A stretch of 64,000 bases of DNA, from NCBI GenBank assembly GCA_003049485.1, contig PYST01000123.1, forward strand, positions 1 through 64,000, in the 5' to 3' direction. The DNA is from Ophioceras dolichostomum (lineage: Eukaryota; Ascomycota; Sordariomycetes; Magnaporthales; Ophioceraceae). Shown piece after piece: positions 10,963-20,676 of this stretch (position 1 is the first letter of the stretch; every line of letters begins with the position of its first letter). A program made the translations under genes and the position numbers. Below the pieces are notes generated by a model. That model was not told the origin of the DNA. It was given only the letters and a program-made list of their open reading frames with translations, and ran no database searches.

Positions 10963-12070
10963 GGGTGCTCTGCTCTACTCTGCTGCCAGCGTGTGGGTTT
11001 CTTGTTCCTGACCGGACAACAAACTAACGCCGAGGTCGCAGATGCCGCTCACCACAGTACTAGCGCTGTTAGCTTTGCGAGGCTTGGGCTATGGTGCATG
11101 GGAGACTCTCGACTCATGGCAATGTCAACGGGATGAGAGAAAAAAAAGCCACGGAGCCGGGTGGGGACCATCATAAAAGAGACCAGGCGAACGTCGGGAA
11201 AGTCTAGGATTGTCTCTCACTGCGATTGTCTAACACCACGACTACTCACCCAAAAAATAAATGCAGCCCTAGGCCGTGGCCCGAATCTCACCTCCCATTC
11301 ATTGTTTGCAGTACTGCTCCTAAGTCTTTTATCACAGCACCAAAGACACGTCCCCTTTGTCTTATGTGACAGACGATGGACGACGTTCTAGTTACTAATA
11401 CTTAGGATAAGAAGCAGGTAGCATAGCATTGTTACCACAGCAGTCTTTCTTTCGTAGGAAAGCCGGTTCGGCCACAAAGGCTCAAATACAAAGAGAGGTA
11501 GGTAGGTATATGGGGTATGGAGGGCGAGGGACATCAAACACAAAGAGATGCTAAAGAACCACGGTGGGAAAAAAGACATGCCACTATAGAGATTCACCTC
11601 CAAGAGAGACCGAAGTTGAAGTTAGGTTCACATTGGGCACGGAATGATAAATAGAGGGTCTGTTGGAAGGCCAAGGTTCCAATTGGAAAAGACACGCGTG
11701 TGGTAAACCGATTCTATTGATCCGAATGATGTACGAGGAAGAGAAAAAGCTAGTCTATGCGTGGGCCGACTCCTGAGGGTCCACGTGATCTGAGGTCTGT
11801 TGAGGTGGATGCCTTGATGACTGAGGCAACTAGTTCCTCATGGGTGCAGAGAGGTGCACCCAGTGGTTCAACAGGGTCACACTGGGCACTATCTTGCCCC
11901 CTTGCTTTTTAACAAATATTCTCGCTTCCAAATCTATACGTGCGTTGATGTCTAATCGAGCCCCTATATAGGCAAAACACTAACCACAGAGTGCTCCCTA
12001 ATATCTACTGGTATCTCACCCCCACAGTCTAATTAGCTCAGGAGATCTCCCTTTTTTCTTCTGTCCTGTT
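10963..12070. other. Intergenic between the two paralogues
   Basis: About 1.1 kb without a convincing gene. A small TAGG-type repeat lies near 11500. Confidence 0.4.
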
Positions 12071-12697
12071 TCAACGCCACAGCGTACCCACTCGACGCAA
12101 CGCCCTCTGAGGAAGCGACATATCCGCATGCCTCTCAAGATGCAGGAACACCAGCGCGTGGTACAGCACCCAGTTGGCCCTCTCGTTGTTCTCCTCCTCC
12201 TTCGCCATCGACCTCCCTTCCCGAAGTCGGCTTCCCACCACATCCTACATCACTTCATTCACTCTCCCTTCTACGTCCTCGTTCGCAGCACCCTCGCTCG
12301 AGCATTGCAGCAGTAGCGCCGTCTTGCACTCAGACACCGCGTACGCGAAGCAATCACTCGATTCGACGCGACGACAGACCAGGCCGGGGTCCCTCGACTC
12401 CTCTTCCCCCAATGGCCGGATAAACGCGTCGTACTCTGACTCTGTAGTGGGCACGGGAAGGGAAGGCGGGATGTGCTCGGAGAAGGCGGAGGCGAGGGGC
12501 TGCCAGGACAGGAGGCACGAGACGCGGGAGGCAGAGTCCATGCCGTAGGGGAGGCCGAAGACAACGGCTAGTTGGGCGTGACGTGTGCCGATTCCGTTGC
12601 GGGGGCGGATGGCGTCGCGGATGGCGGCGAGGGCTTGGGAGGGGGTCATGGAAGTGGGGTTGACTGATGGCGGTGATGATGATGAGGATGACGCCAT
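12071..12697 (-). pseudogene. Decayed gene B of the paralogue pair, in-frame TAG
   Basis: From the ATG at 12697 one frame runs 209 codons to a TGA at 12071 with a single interruption, the TAG at 12245-12247. The first 150 residues start with a Ser-rich leader, then MTPSQALAAIRDAIRP, equivalent to MTPEDAIAFIRPAVDL in gene A, and VFGLPYGMDSASRV. After the TAG the same frame gives NERANWVLYHALVFLHLERHA, which resembles the shifted frames of gene A, so the sequence past the stop was once coding. Either this is a nonsense allele or the 150-aa product is a truncated form. Function unknown. Confidence 0.55.
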
Positions 12698-13367
12698 GGT
12701 TTAAGTTTCGTACGGGGTGGTTATAGGGGTGTGCCGCTTGGCCGGTGTTGTTGACTATGCGTTCGTATGTGGAACGACCACTGCACAGACGGTGGTGGTG
12801 GCCGTGGTGATTTGGATGGGATGGCCGGGTTTTGCGTTGAGGAGGACAAAGAGGATGGCGGAATGGGATGTTGATGGGTTGTGCTGCTTTGCTTGGGAAT
12901 GGTATGGACACAAGGCCGATGTTGGGAGCCGTAACTTTGGCTGCGGAGGACAAAGAGGGAGGGGCAGAGTGAGTGGCTATAGACGGATGTTGTGTTATCT
13001 TCCTGAAGACAAAGCCGACCTCACCAAAATAAGGCGAGAGAAGCATGAGGCCTGGCGATCGTGAAAGAGTACGGCTGTTGGAAGCGCTCATGGATGGAGA
13101 GAATAGAGTGAGGCCCAGGGCGAGAGGGGACACGGGGAACCGGGTGAGGTTTATATATTTCGGGTACCTGCATGATCTGAAACACGGCCGTGAAAGAGGT
13201 CTTTGTTGGTAAACCGGAGTAGCCTCAAAGGGGTCAGCGGGTAGCTGCAGTGAACAATGAGTTTACTGCGGCACACCTGGGAGTCACGATCGCGGTCAGG
13301 GTGTGTGTCGCGGCCCAACCATGAGATGCAAGTAACTCGGAGTAAAAGTTTGGGTTCAAGAGAGTCG
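12698..13367. other. Intergenic, no gene seen
   Basis: Frames overlapping here on both strands lack support. It separates decayed gene B from the plus-strand membrane-protein gene. Confidence 0.4.
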
Positions 13368-13375
13368 TATAAAAG
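13368..13375 (+). promoter_or_regulatory. TATA box (TATAAAAG) upstream of the single-span membrane protein
   Basis: A consensus TATAAAAG lies 229 bp before the ATG at 13597, followed by a pyrimidine-rich leader (CTCTCTCTCC, CCATCTGGC). This is consistent with a fungal core promoter. Confidence 0.45.
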
Positions 13376-13596
13376 AGAGGTATGGTCGACGGTGATCACC
13401 AGGAACTGCTTCGGGGGATCTCTCTCTCCCAACCACATTCAAAGTTCGCACATCTCCCTACCACTGGGATTCTGTCTCAGTGCAATCCCAGGTCTCAGTC
13501 TCCGTTTCAGCACCTCAGCGGCTGGGATAATTGTTCTCACACAACCATTGTCACTTGCCCTCTCTCTCCTTACTGCCCCCCCATCTGGCATTCACG

Positions 13597-14142
13597 ATGG
13601 CCCCCAGCCGTACGACTCCCGAGGCCTCAGGTGCCTTTGTCACCACGATCACGACGACCATTTTCCCTGCCAGTACTTTCAGAACTTCTTTTGTCACGGC
13701 CAGCACCACCACCACCGCCACCGCCACAAGCGTGACTGAGACACAGCCGGTCATCACTCCCGAGCCCACAGGACTCTACTCTGAGATGTCAAAGGGGAAC
13801 GAGCACACCAACCCGATCCTCCCGATCGTTTTTGGTATCCTGGTTATGCTCACATTCCTCGCGGTGGCTTGCTGCTGCACGGGGTGCTGTGGCTGCCCCG
13901 CCTTCTTCCGTCGCAAGTCGGCGGGCGGCCTGGATGGGAAAGCCGTCGGGAAGGAAGGGAACGGAGATCGATCGACAGCGGCGACCCGAGTCAGGACAGT
14001 GCCTCGACTAACGTCGCTGAGCCGGAGCAGTGCTATGAGCCGGCGACCTGGCGGAGCTGGTGGCGCGAAGATGATGCCGCCTCGACGTATTCTTATTCTC
14101 ACTACCCGTAGGTTAGTGTTCATGGCGATGTACGCTCTCTAA
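13597..14142 (+). CDS. Single-span membrane protein, possible C-terminal frameshift
   Basis: The ATG in GATGGCCCCC starts a Thr/Ser-rich extracellular-type segment of about 65 residues. It is followed by one transmembrane helix (PILPIVFGILVMLTFLAVA) and a juxtamembrane cysteine cluster (CCCTGCCGC) that could be palmitoylated. The long frame ends with a very basic Arg/Ser tail at 14142, 181 aa in all. The neighbouring frame after about 13960 gives an acidic tail ending TYSYSHYP at 14111, with normal composition for such proteins. A one-base indel near 13960-13985 is therefore likely. This is the layout of fungal mid2/WSC-like sensors or small membrane proteins, but no named domain is visible. 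Confidence 0.6.
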   Translation: MAPSRTTPEASGAFVTTITTTIFPASTFRTSFVTASTTTTATATSVTETQPVITPEPTGLYSEMSKGNEHTNPILPIVFGILVMLTFLAVACCCTGCCGCPAFFRRKSAGGLDGKAVGKEGNGDRSTAATRVRTVPRLTSLSRSSAMSRRPGGAGGAKMMPPRRILILTTRRLVFMAMYAL

Positions 14143-14383
14143 GTGGTGGTGGGGGGAGATCGCGCGCTCGGAGCAGTTCCGGGGTGGGTGGTCAGAACTA
14201 TTGGGCTGTATTACGTGTTTTTCTCTCTTCACGATGATTATGGATAAAGGTGGCAAAATAGTAGCTCGATGGGGATTGCAACCCCAGAGCTGCAAAGACA
14301 TGGCAGTCGTCGGGTATTGTGTCCTGTGACTGGTTCATTTTAGCCAGGAAGTAATGTTAATTATTCCCCCGCGCCTCTTTTCT

Positions 14384-15365
14384 TTAGGGAATGGCATCTC
14401 TGAGTCTTGTGCAGGATGAAATCCAATAAGGCATTTGCGAGGCGCTTGTTTGCTCGTTCTCAGTATGATAAACACTACTAGGGAGTAATAATGCGTACGG
14501 GGTGACGCCGCCGCATGCGCATCGGCGTGCCTTGCTCCGGCGGGGTCCAGAGCCTACAATGTAATGTAATGTACCGTCCTTTGCATTATATTTCCGACCT
14601 ATTCGCATGTGCTTTACGGGGGTAGTGTGCCGTACGGCAGGCAACAAGGCACCAGATACAACACAAACCACATTACCATACAATACATTTACAGGCCCTG
14701 GCGGGGTCCGAGCTGAGATCCGAGTGTAACGACGAACGAGCTCGATGAATGTGTGAGGGTCTCAGCTGGTGAACTTCATCAATGTGCATTTCCCAGAGCC
14801 TGCTTTCCCTTCGATGTGGAAGATCTTCGTAGTAGCGACTTGTCGAACCTTTCTGCTGCTGGTCGCTGGCTACGCGGATCGCCTTGGGACGGGTTGAAAA
14901 TCCATGCAAATATATTCTCGTGCTCTTGCTGGACGTTCTTAAGTCCTTCCTCCGCTTGTTCGAAGTAGAGGGCACATAATACATACCCATATTGGTCTGT
15001 GGCTCGAACACCCTCGCAGAGCTGGATTGCGTCCTCACGAAGAAGATGAAGCGAAACTTTGACTCTAAGTTCACCGCCGTGAGAGGCTTTAACTTCAGCA
15101 AGGTTCTAGAGAAAGCGAGAGATAGCTTAGTGAGAGCTTAGGGTATTCTTCTTGCTTGGTGTGTGTTGGCCTTGTCATCTCCTTAGAGCTCACGCGTGAC
15201 TTTCTTAAGAGAGGATGCGATGATGCGCAGGTCGGACGAGATCTCTGCCGTCGCACCCTCTGAGGAGCTATATATCTCATCAGTCGACTGGAGGGAAATC
15301 TGCAGCCCAACTCAAGAAAATTGTGCAATATTGGCCGCTAAGCCAAACGCGACTGCTGCCTCCAT
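14384..15365 (-). pseudogene. NACHT/STAND (NLR-type) gene relic
   Basis: Read on the minus strand, the ATG at 15365 starts MEAAVAFGLAANIAQF, the usual first helix of fungal STAND proteins, followed by an in-frame TGA where the family continues. Then comes EIYSSSEGATAEISSDLRII, matching the family's N-terminal helical domain, and later HENIFAWIF, the motif that precedes the NTPase. In a third frame lies the P-loop FHIEGKAGSGKCTLMKF (about 14771-14820). At least two frameshifts and several stops break it. A MITE (14549-14699) sits just after the P-loop region. Family members act as innate-immunity or heterokaryon-incompatibility receptors; this copy cannot make a full product. Confidence 0.75.
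14539..14709. mobile_element. MITE copy 2 with 10-bp target duplication
   Basis: The element is 14549-14699 (151 bp). Ends AGAGCCTACAATGTAATGTA and, reversed, AGGGCCTGTAAATGTA form a long terminal inverted repeat with AT-rich TGTAT/ATACA arms and a GC-richer core. It is flanked by perfect GGCGGGGTCC copies at 14539-14548 and 14700-14709. The 10-bp duplication is what Mutator-like transposases make. No coding capacity, so it is non-autonomous. Confidence 0.9.
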
Positions 15366-16715
15366 AGCCGCGGCGAAAGGCGTAGAGAGGGCGCGAAACA
15401 GGTCGTGCTGGATCCTGTGCAGCGTCATACTAAGTGACGCCCCGTCGATGTACAGACTCGTGCATGTTGGTAGCACTCAGGCCAAGGCCACAGGCAATCT
15501 GACCTAACCGCAATTCATCAACTTCCCACCCCCTCGCAGGTAGGCGCTTTTGCGCCGGCCAACTCCAGTCGCTTATAGCGGCATTTTCATCTCGTCTTCG
15601 ACACATCTTTTTTAGTGCTGTCCCGAAACCAACGCGCGACAATCGCATCGAGGTTGAAAGATTGTTTAGTCCGAGCCAAAAATGGGTGAGTGGATTCTCA
15701 AGACGCCACCAACGAACGGCGCCTCTGACGCGTCATTGAATGTCATTGAATGATTCTGTGCTGAGACGAAAAATAAGCTTTTGTTAAGCCGCATGGCCCC
15801 ATGTCACATAATACTCAATAAAGGGTTGCCTGCCCCCGATGGAGGCGCGTCGCGTGCGGCAACGCCTTACGCGAGCGGGAATGTACGATATTTCCCGCTC
15901 CGAGAGACAGGTCGATGGCGGTTGGCCACGTCCAACGTCGGCCGACGCCTCTTTCGGGGGAAGCGATGAGATTGGAAACAAAAGATGATGCGAGGTTCAA
16001 AAAGAGTGACCTTTGCCTCTCCAACAGACATTCCAACTCTGTTTCGAATTTGATGCTAGGACGAGAGGTCGATGATCAGCCTGGCCCGCGGTCGGTTGAA
16101 AATGCGAGGAGAATGCGACCGGCCGTGACGATCGCTACTACTCGCCTCGTGGCGCAACGAACGAAGAGCGTTGGCGGCATCTCGCAAGCCCTCCGACTCC
16201 GGTGCTGGCACAGGCGGCTGTCTGCGGCGTCCAGCATGTCATCTTAGGCCATGAACCGTGTTGGGCCGGAAGGCCACTCGGCCATATCATCCTCGGATAT
16301 CTCAACCTCGGGTATCTCGACCTCGGGTATCTCGACCTCGGGTATCTCGACCTCGGGTTCATCTGCTAGACTATGAACCAACTTGTTTCCGAGTGTATTG
16401 AGGACTCGGAACCAAGGAATGGAATGGCATCGCTCACCCCCGATGACTACTCTTGGCCGGGCTCACGGGGGCTTGGATGTTGAACATCCAGACTGTCACG
16501 GTCAACAACCTCACACGCCACCCAGTCTCGGTGTTGGTCGGTGTCAAGAACTTAGAGGCCTCGGGTCGAGGGCGAGGGCGTTATGGCCTCGTTACGACCT
16601 TGCAGACGACTCAGGCTGTTAGTTTTTCGAGGCTACAGGCTGCCATCTTCACACTCTGACCAACCCTCTGAGTCTGCTTGCGGCTACCTCGGGTTGCAAG
16701 GCTCAGCGAGATGTC
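15366..16715. other. Intergenic with a 15-bp tandem repeat
   Basis: No intact gene. The only distinct structure is the 15-bp repeat at 16291-16350. Otherwise frames on both strands are short or unconvincing. Confidence 0.4.
16291..16350 (-). repeat. 15-bp tandem repeat, four units
   Basis: Units of CCTCGGGTATCTCGA, three perfect and the first with three changes, plus a partial fifth. On the minus strand they would encode repeated PEVEI in a frame that meets a TAA at about 16247, so this may be the remnant of an acidic repeat protein. Confidence 0.7.
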
Positions 16716-16723
16716 TATAAAAG
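16716..16723 (+). promoter_or_regulatory. TATA box upstream of the small zinc-finger protein
   Basis: TATAAAAG lies 183 bp before the ATG at 16899 and is followed by a CA/CT-rich leader (CACTCACATATC, CCAACCAAACAG), typical of strongly expressed fungal genes. Confidence 0.6.
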
Positions 16724-16898
16724 ACTCGCCCCGTCGTTGACTCTTTGGCCTTCGTGATCTCCCTCCAGCACTCACTTCACTCACATATCAAACCAACCAA
16801 ACAGCCCAGCTTCACATCCACAAACCATATTACGCCGGACCTTAATTGCAAATCCTCTCTTCTTTATTTCGAACCACCCCACCACCTACACCGAAACC

Positions 16899-17165
16899 AT
16901 GCCTTGCTCGATTTGCCACGCCGACCTCAACGGTGCGCCGGGGATCATCTCGACCGAAGTGGACTGCCCGAAGCAGAAGAGGTGCGGCGGGAACCACGTC
17001 ATGATTGGGACCCAGCTGGCCCAGGACCCGAACAAGCCCAAGTGCACCCTGTGCACCAACGGCTGGGTGCAATGCCAAACGTGCAAGGGCAGGGGGAAGC
17101 GGATAATCAAGTCACTTTGCACATACCAGACCCACACCCAGCCCCCGGCAGGAAGCCGCTCTTAG
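16899..17165 (+). CDS. Small Cys-rich zinc-binding protein, DnaJ zinc-finger-like
   Basis: An 88-aa intronless protein starting MPCSICHADL. The cysteines fall as CSIC, then C-x5-C, then CTLC and CQTC followed by KGRGKR. CxxCxGxG-like CQTCKGRGK is the signature of the zinc-binding repeat of DnaJ/Hsp40 proteins, but no J domain is present. It probably binds one or two zinc ions and may act in protein folding or assembly; that is inference. The start is the first ATG after a TATA box and a long CA-rich leader, and its context (AAACCATGCC) is good. A tail of about 15 residues after the motif is uninformative and could be intron read-through. Confidence 0.65.
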   Translation: MPCSICHADLNGAPGIISTEVDCPKQKRCGGNHVMIGTQLAQDPNKPKCTLCTNGWVQCQTCKGRGKRIIKSLCTYQTHTQPPAGSRS

Positions 17166-18126
17166 GGAAGTGGTGTTCACGTGCAGTGGTCCCCTCCTCG
17201 CGCCCTCATCCTCCATTTTGCGGCATGGGCAGGATACGGATGGATGGATGGATTAATGGATTGGATATGCGGGCGGGGAAACCTCACACGCCGGCGGTAT
17301 TTAAATGGGGGCTGGCCCCTTTTATTATGCCAACGGTCACACTCCTTTCTAATTTAGAAACGAACAAAAGGCTCCTGGAGAGTTCCCCCAGCTTTCATCA
17401 AAGCTGTTTAAGTCACTCGCTGGCTAGCAGCTTCTCTCTCTCTCAACATTCGGTGCATTTCATAGCCAATAAATAATGCAAAATGCTGTTGGGCTGGATG
17501 ATAAGCAGTACCGAAAGCGAATCTCAGTGGCAACCTACCTACGCAACCTTGAGTCCAGTACCTCCCCTCCCGTCTGCGGACACGCGAAGCCGACGTTCAT
17601 CGAGTATCTTGGCCCCATACGCTACTCGGTACCTTATAAAGAATCTATATTTAGTAAATTGCCTTTGTACGTGCTGTTTATATGCATTCAGTTCATGTTA
17701 CATCATCCCCAGGCGGGCCGCCCACCCAACCGTAGTGAAGAGTGCGATTGTCTGTGTTTCCGCCTGCTCATGTTCGTTGCTGTTGTTTAGGTACTATTTT
17801 CATTCATATAGTAGCTGCCTATAGGGCCCTATCGCTTAGGCCTAGATTTTATGTCACAGAAGCCGACCTACCTAGGTACTTAGCCTCCCAGTCGCTTAGA
17901 GAGGCCTAGGCTTCATGGCTACAAAAGAAAGGCCTCCCTCCAGGCCTCTCCAAGCTATAGATTTTTCAAAACAACCCGTTTTACCTCGCATTTTATCGAT
18001 TCCCCAAGCGCGCTCCTGCAATTGGCATCGCCGCTGGTGCCTCGTCTTGCTTCCAGCACTAACCGCTCTGCTAGAACGCCCTCGGGCCTGCACGCACATC
18101 CGTCAGCAAAGGAACACACCGCCAAC
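17166..18126. other. Intergenic, no gene seen
   Basis: About 1 kb, with a 3' AT-rich stretch (17460-17700) and ACCTAGGTA-type motifs near 17870. No convincing frame. Confidence 0.4.
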
Positions 18127-18594
18127 ATGAATCTCGACCGAGCATGCAAATGGTCTCTCCCGTCGAACCGCAGTGACGAGATATTCGAGTTTATCGTGGC
18201 CCTCCTCGAGGGTAAGGGATCCGACGAGGGCCTAGAAGCTAAAGCTAAGAAGATCGCCGAATTCCTCACCTCGACGTTTCTGGGTGGCTACACTAACGGC
18301 TTCCCCTGGAGCCGGGTAGAAGAGCGGAACTTACACTCCAGTCTCGCCCATGCGATTTTGGCTGTGGGCGAGGGAGTTCCGCATGATAGCGCCGAGCAAG
18401 ACTGTAATGTCTAGCCTATCCTCTCCATGCTACACCTTTAAAACCGACCCGCTCCCCGCTGGACTGGCGTGGAGGAAGTTTCGAAGCACAGAAGGCTAAC
18501 ACATACGTCAACCGATGACTGAAATACAGAGCTTCCTTGAGTACTTGGAGGGCCACATCGTTCGGATGGATACGTTAGGTAAACGTAAGTCAAC

Positions 18595-19442
18595 GATTAG
18601 TGGAAGGAAGGGACCACCAATCGGTATAAGGAACTAGGGCTTACGGAAGCGCACACCTCCTGCCCCCCAGCACTCTCCCTCCCACGCCGCACCCTCCACC
18701 AGCTTATCGCTGCCCGGACCGGCCACGGAGACTTTCAGTGGTACCACGAGAAGTTCGACCATGCCGAAACCCCCCCCCCCGCTCCTGCGGGGAAGACCGA
18801 ACCCCAGCGCATATGGTATATTGCCGAAAGGCGCGCCAGCTCTGTACTTCCTGGCCTAAGGCCGACCCAGCTCCTGAGAGCAACCGATACGAATACTGGA
18901 AACGTCTAATCCAGAAACCGGAGCTGTTCGAGCGCTTCACTAAAACGACCAAATTCTTCACAGAGATATGCCCTTAGAAGAAGGCGCCAATAAGCGCATA
19001 AACCAATAATAACCATCCACCACCCGCAAAAGGCTCAAGGACCTCTAAGCGGCCGACTTTCCGGACGCGGCACACCAGTATCGCTCGCCCACAACAACCA
19101 ACCGTCTCCCTCTTCAAGGACAGATATAGCATTAAAACGCCCACAGCAGCCGCCAAAACGGAAGTAACGAAACGCCGAGCGCCAGCCCCGAGCTAATAGG
19201 GGGGGGAATGCGGCTTGAAGAACACGTACGCAATGGGGCGCCACGCCCCAGAGCACGATATGCTAGCTATTCCTCGTTCTGTGTTTGCGTTTCCTCTCTT
19301 TAACCTCACATTCAAGCACTAGTTCCTTGTACATAGTCGTTCGGTAGTCGCTAGCACGTCTTATGCGCCTTGGGAGGCAGGGATCTCGGGCAGATTCCGA
19401 CTTCAGACGTTAAATACATCATCATCATCATCATCATCATCA
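18595..19442 (+). mobile_element. 5'-truncated Tad-like LINE with (CAT)n tail
   Basis: An 848-bp insertion in the DUF3632 gene. Its plus strand encodes the end of a fungal LINE polyprotein: WKEGTTNRYKELGL, LPRRTLHQLIAARTGHGDF, then, after a frameshift in a run of 11 C's (18770-18780), CGEDRTPAHMVYCRK and a TAG at 18975-18977. The RTGHGDF and Cys/His pattern follows the RNase H region of Tad-type elements. About 440 bp of 3' UTR and a (CAT)8 tail (19418-19442) follow. The flanks are identical GTAAGTCAAC at 18585-18594 and 19443-19452. Confidence 0.9.
19418..19442 (+). repeat. (CAT)n tail of the LINE
   Basis: Eight CAT units and one extra base, directly before the downstream target-site copy. 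Simple-sequence 3' tails are usual for Tad-clade LINEs. Confidence 0.85.
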
Positions 19443-20014
19443 GTAAGTCAACAGTGTTCTGGCGTTTTGATCATGCTCAGCGCAGCAGCCGCGTCCACTT
19501 GGTGGACGTCTGGAATGGCGTACTAGTTAGTGCTGCTGACGTTGAGTCGCCTACCCTGACAGCGTTTGAGGGCCTGCACCCGGCGTGCGGCATTCTTCAC
19601 TTCTTCACGTACCGAGGCGTCAGAGAGGCCAGGTTCCGCAACCGCCACACCTTCACGGCGCGGCTGACGGCCACCTCGTTTCACGTTGATTTCAACGAAC
19701 CCGACCTCAAGGACCAGCAGGAGGACTGTACCAGCGTCTACCAACTGACTTTCAGTGGCGCGGTCATCATGGTGCGGTGTGTCCTGGAGCGTTCGTTCTA
19801 CCAGGCTAAGGAAGCCTTCTATATCGAGACGCGGAGTCCCTCCCTGCCCATGCCTCCGGTGGATGACGACCACGGCGCCCTGAACCGCGCTCTGTGGGTA
19901 GTCACCGAATGGCTGAGGCGCTGTGCCATGTGCCTCTTCCACTCGTCCCAGGGGAATTGGCACTTGGGCGTCCAGGACCTTGCCAAGATACCCGCCCCCT
20001 CGGCCCCCCCCCCC

Positions 20015-20093
20015 NNNNNNNNNNNNNNNNNNNNNNNNNNNNNNNNNNNNNNNNNNNNNNNNNNNNNNNNNNNNNNNNNNNNNNNNNNNNNNN
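20015..20093. other. Assembly gap (79 N) flanked by poly-C
   Basis: The unknown bases sit between runs of 11 and 6 C's. The flanks share CCAGGAC..TGC.AAGATAC on both sides, suggesting a tandem duplication around a C-rich repeat that could not be assembled. The gap falls inside the DUF3632 coding region, so the frame across it is unknown. Confidence 0.95.
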
Positions 20094-20311
20094 CCCCCCG
20101 CCAGGACTATGCTAAGATACTCCCTAGCGACCGATGGGATCCGTGGAACACCGCCGTCACTTCGTATAGATGGAAGCTTTGGAAGACGAGGCTTATCGAA
20201 CTGGCAGTTGAGGAGGGTGTGGAGCAGTCAAACGTGAAGCGGATTGGAGATGCGCTGGTTGCCATGGAGGAGGCTGAGGATTATTTCGGAAAGCAGGTGG
20301 ACCTGGTGTAA

Positions 20312-20676
20312 ATGCGTCGGCGAAGGGAAGCGTATGATCTGTGCAGACTAAATGCCTAGGTAGACCTGCGGACAGCAACAGGAAGGAGGAGAGGACATGA
20401 GTCCAGAACGAAGGATGTCGATAGGTCATATCTTCTAGTTAAGCTAAGGTCAATCTATCAATACCGAGCCGACGACACACACGTCTATGCTCCAAGCCCA
20501 CAACGTCAAGATAAATTAACTCCACGAAAGGCAAAACCCGTAGACGAGTCGCGCCGCCACTCAACTCCATGTCCATCTGGTCCCATCTCCATCGTCTCAA
20601 TATACCTATGCGCCCGCTGCTCCCGACACGGAATCCCATGAGACTAGCCCCCTACTATCCAACGGCACGACACGCC
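20312..20676. other. Intergenic between convergent genes
   Basis: Holds only the 3' flanks of the DUF3632 gene and the RTA1-like gene. Confidence 0.5.

Larger units (their letters stand above)
18127..20311 (+). pseudogene. DUF3632 family gene split by a LINE insertion
   Basis: The 5' part (18127-18408) gives an acidic helical segment with LLEGKGSDEGLEAKAKKIAE and VGEGVPHDSAEQD. An intron with a CTAAC branch site and a TACAG acceptor leads to exon 2 at 18530 (SFLEYLEGHIVRMDTLGKRKST). The donor is weak: GTAATG gives a stop, GTCTAG keeps phase. At 18585 a LINE interrupts. Coding resumes at 19443 in the same frame (STVFWRFDHAQRSS) and runs to a TAA at 20311, with WVVTEWLRRCAMCLF and YRWKLWKTRLIELA, the hallmark DUF3632 motifs. 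A gap of 79 N's (20015-20093) lies between two C runs in the coding part. DUF3632 function is unknown. The start is the ATG with leader CCGCCAAC; an in-frame ATG at 18022 is less likely. Confidence 0.75.

Noticed and set aside
10459..11136. 225-codon plus-strand frame
   Set aside because: Opposite-strand shadow of decayed gene A, with no independent support.
18595..18672. A second intron of the DUF3632 gene (GTAAGT donor at 18585 to CCCCCAG at 18669)
   Set aside because: The donor is the target-site duplication itself and the sequence in between reads as LINE protein; the downstream frame is LINE, not DUF3632.
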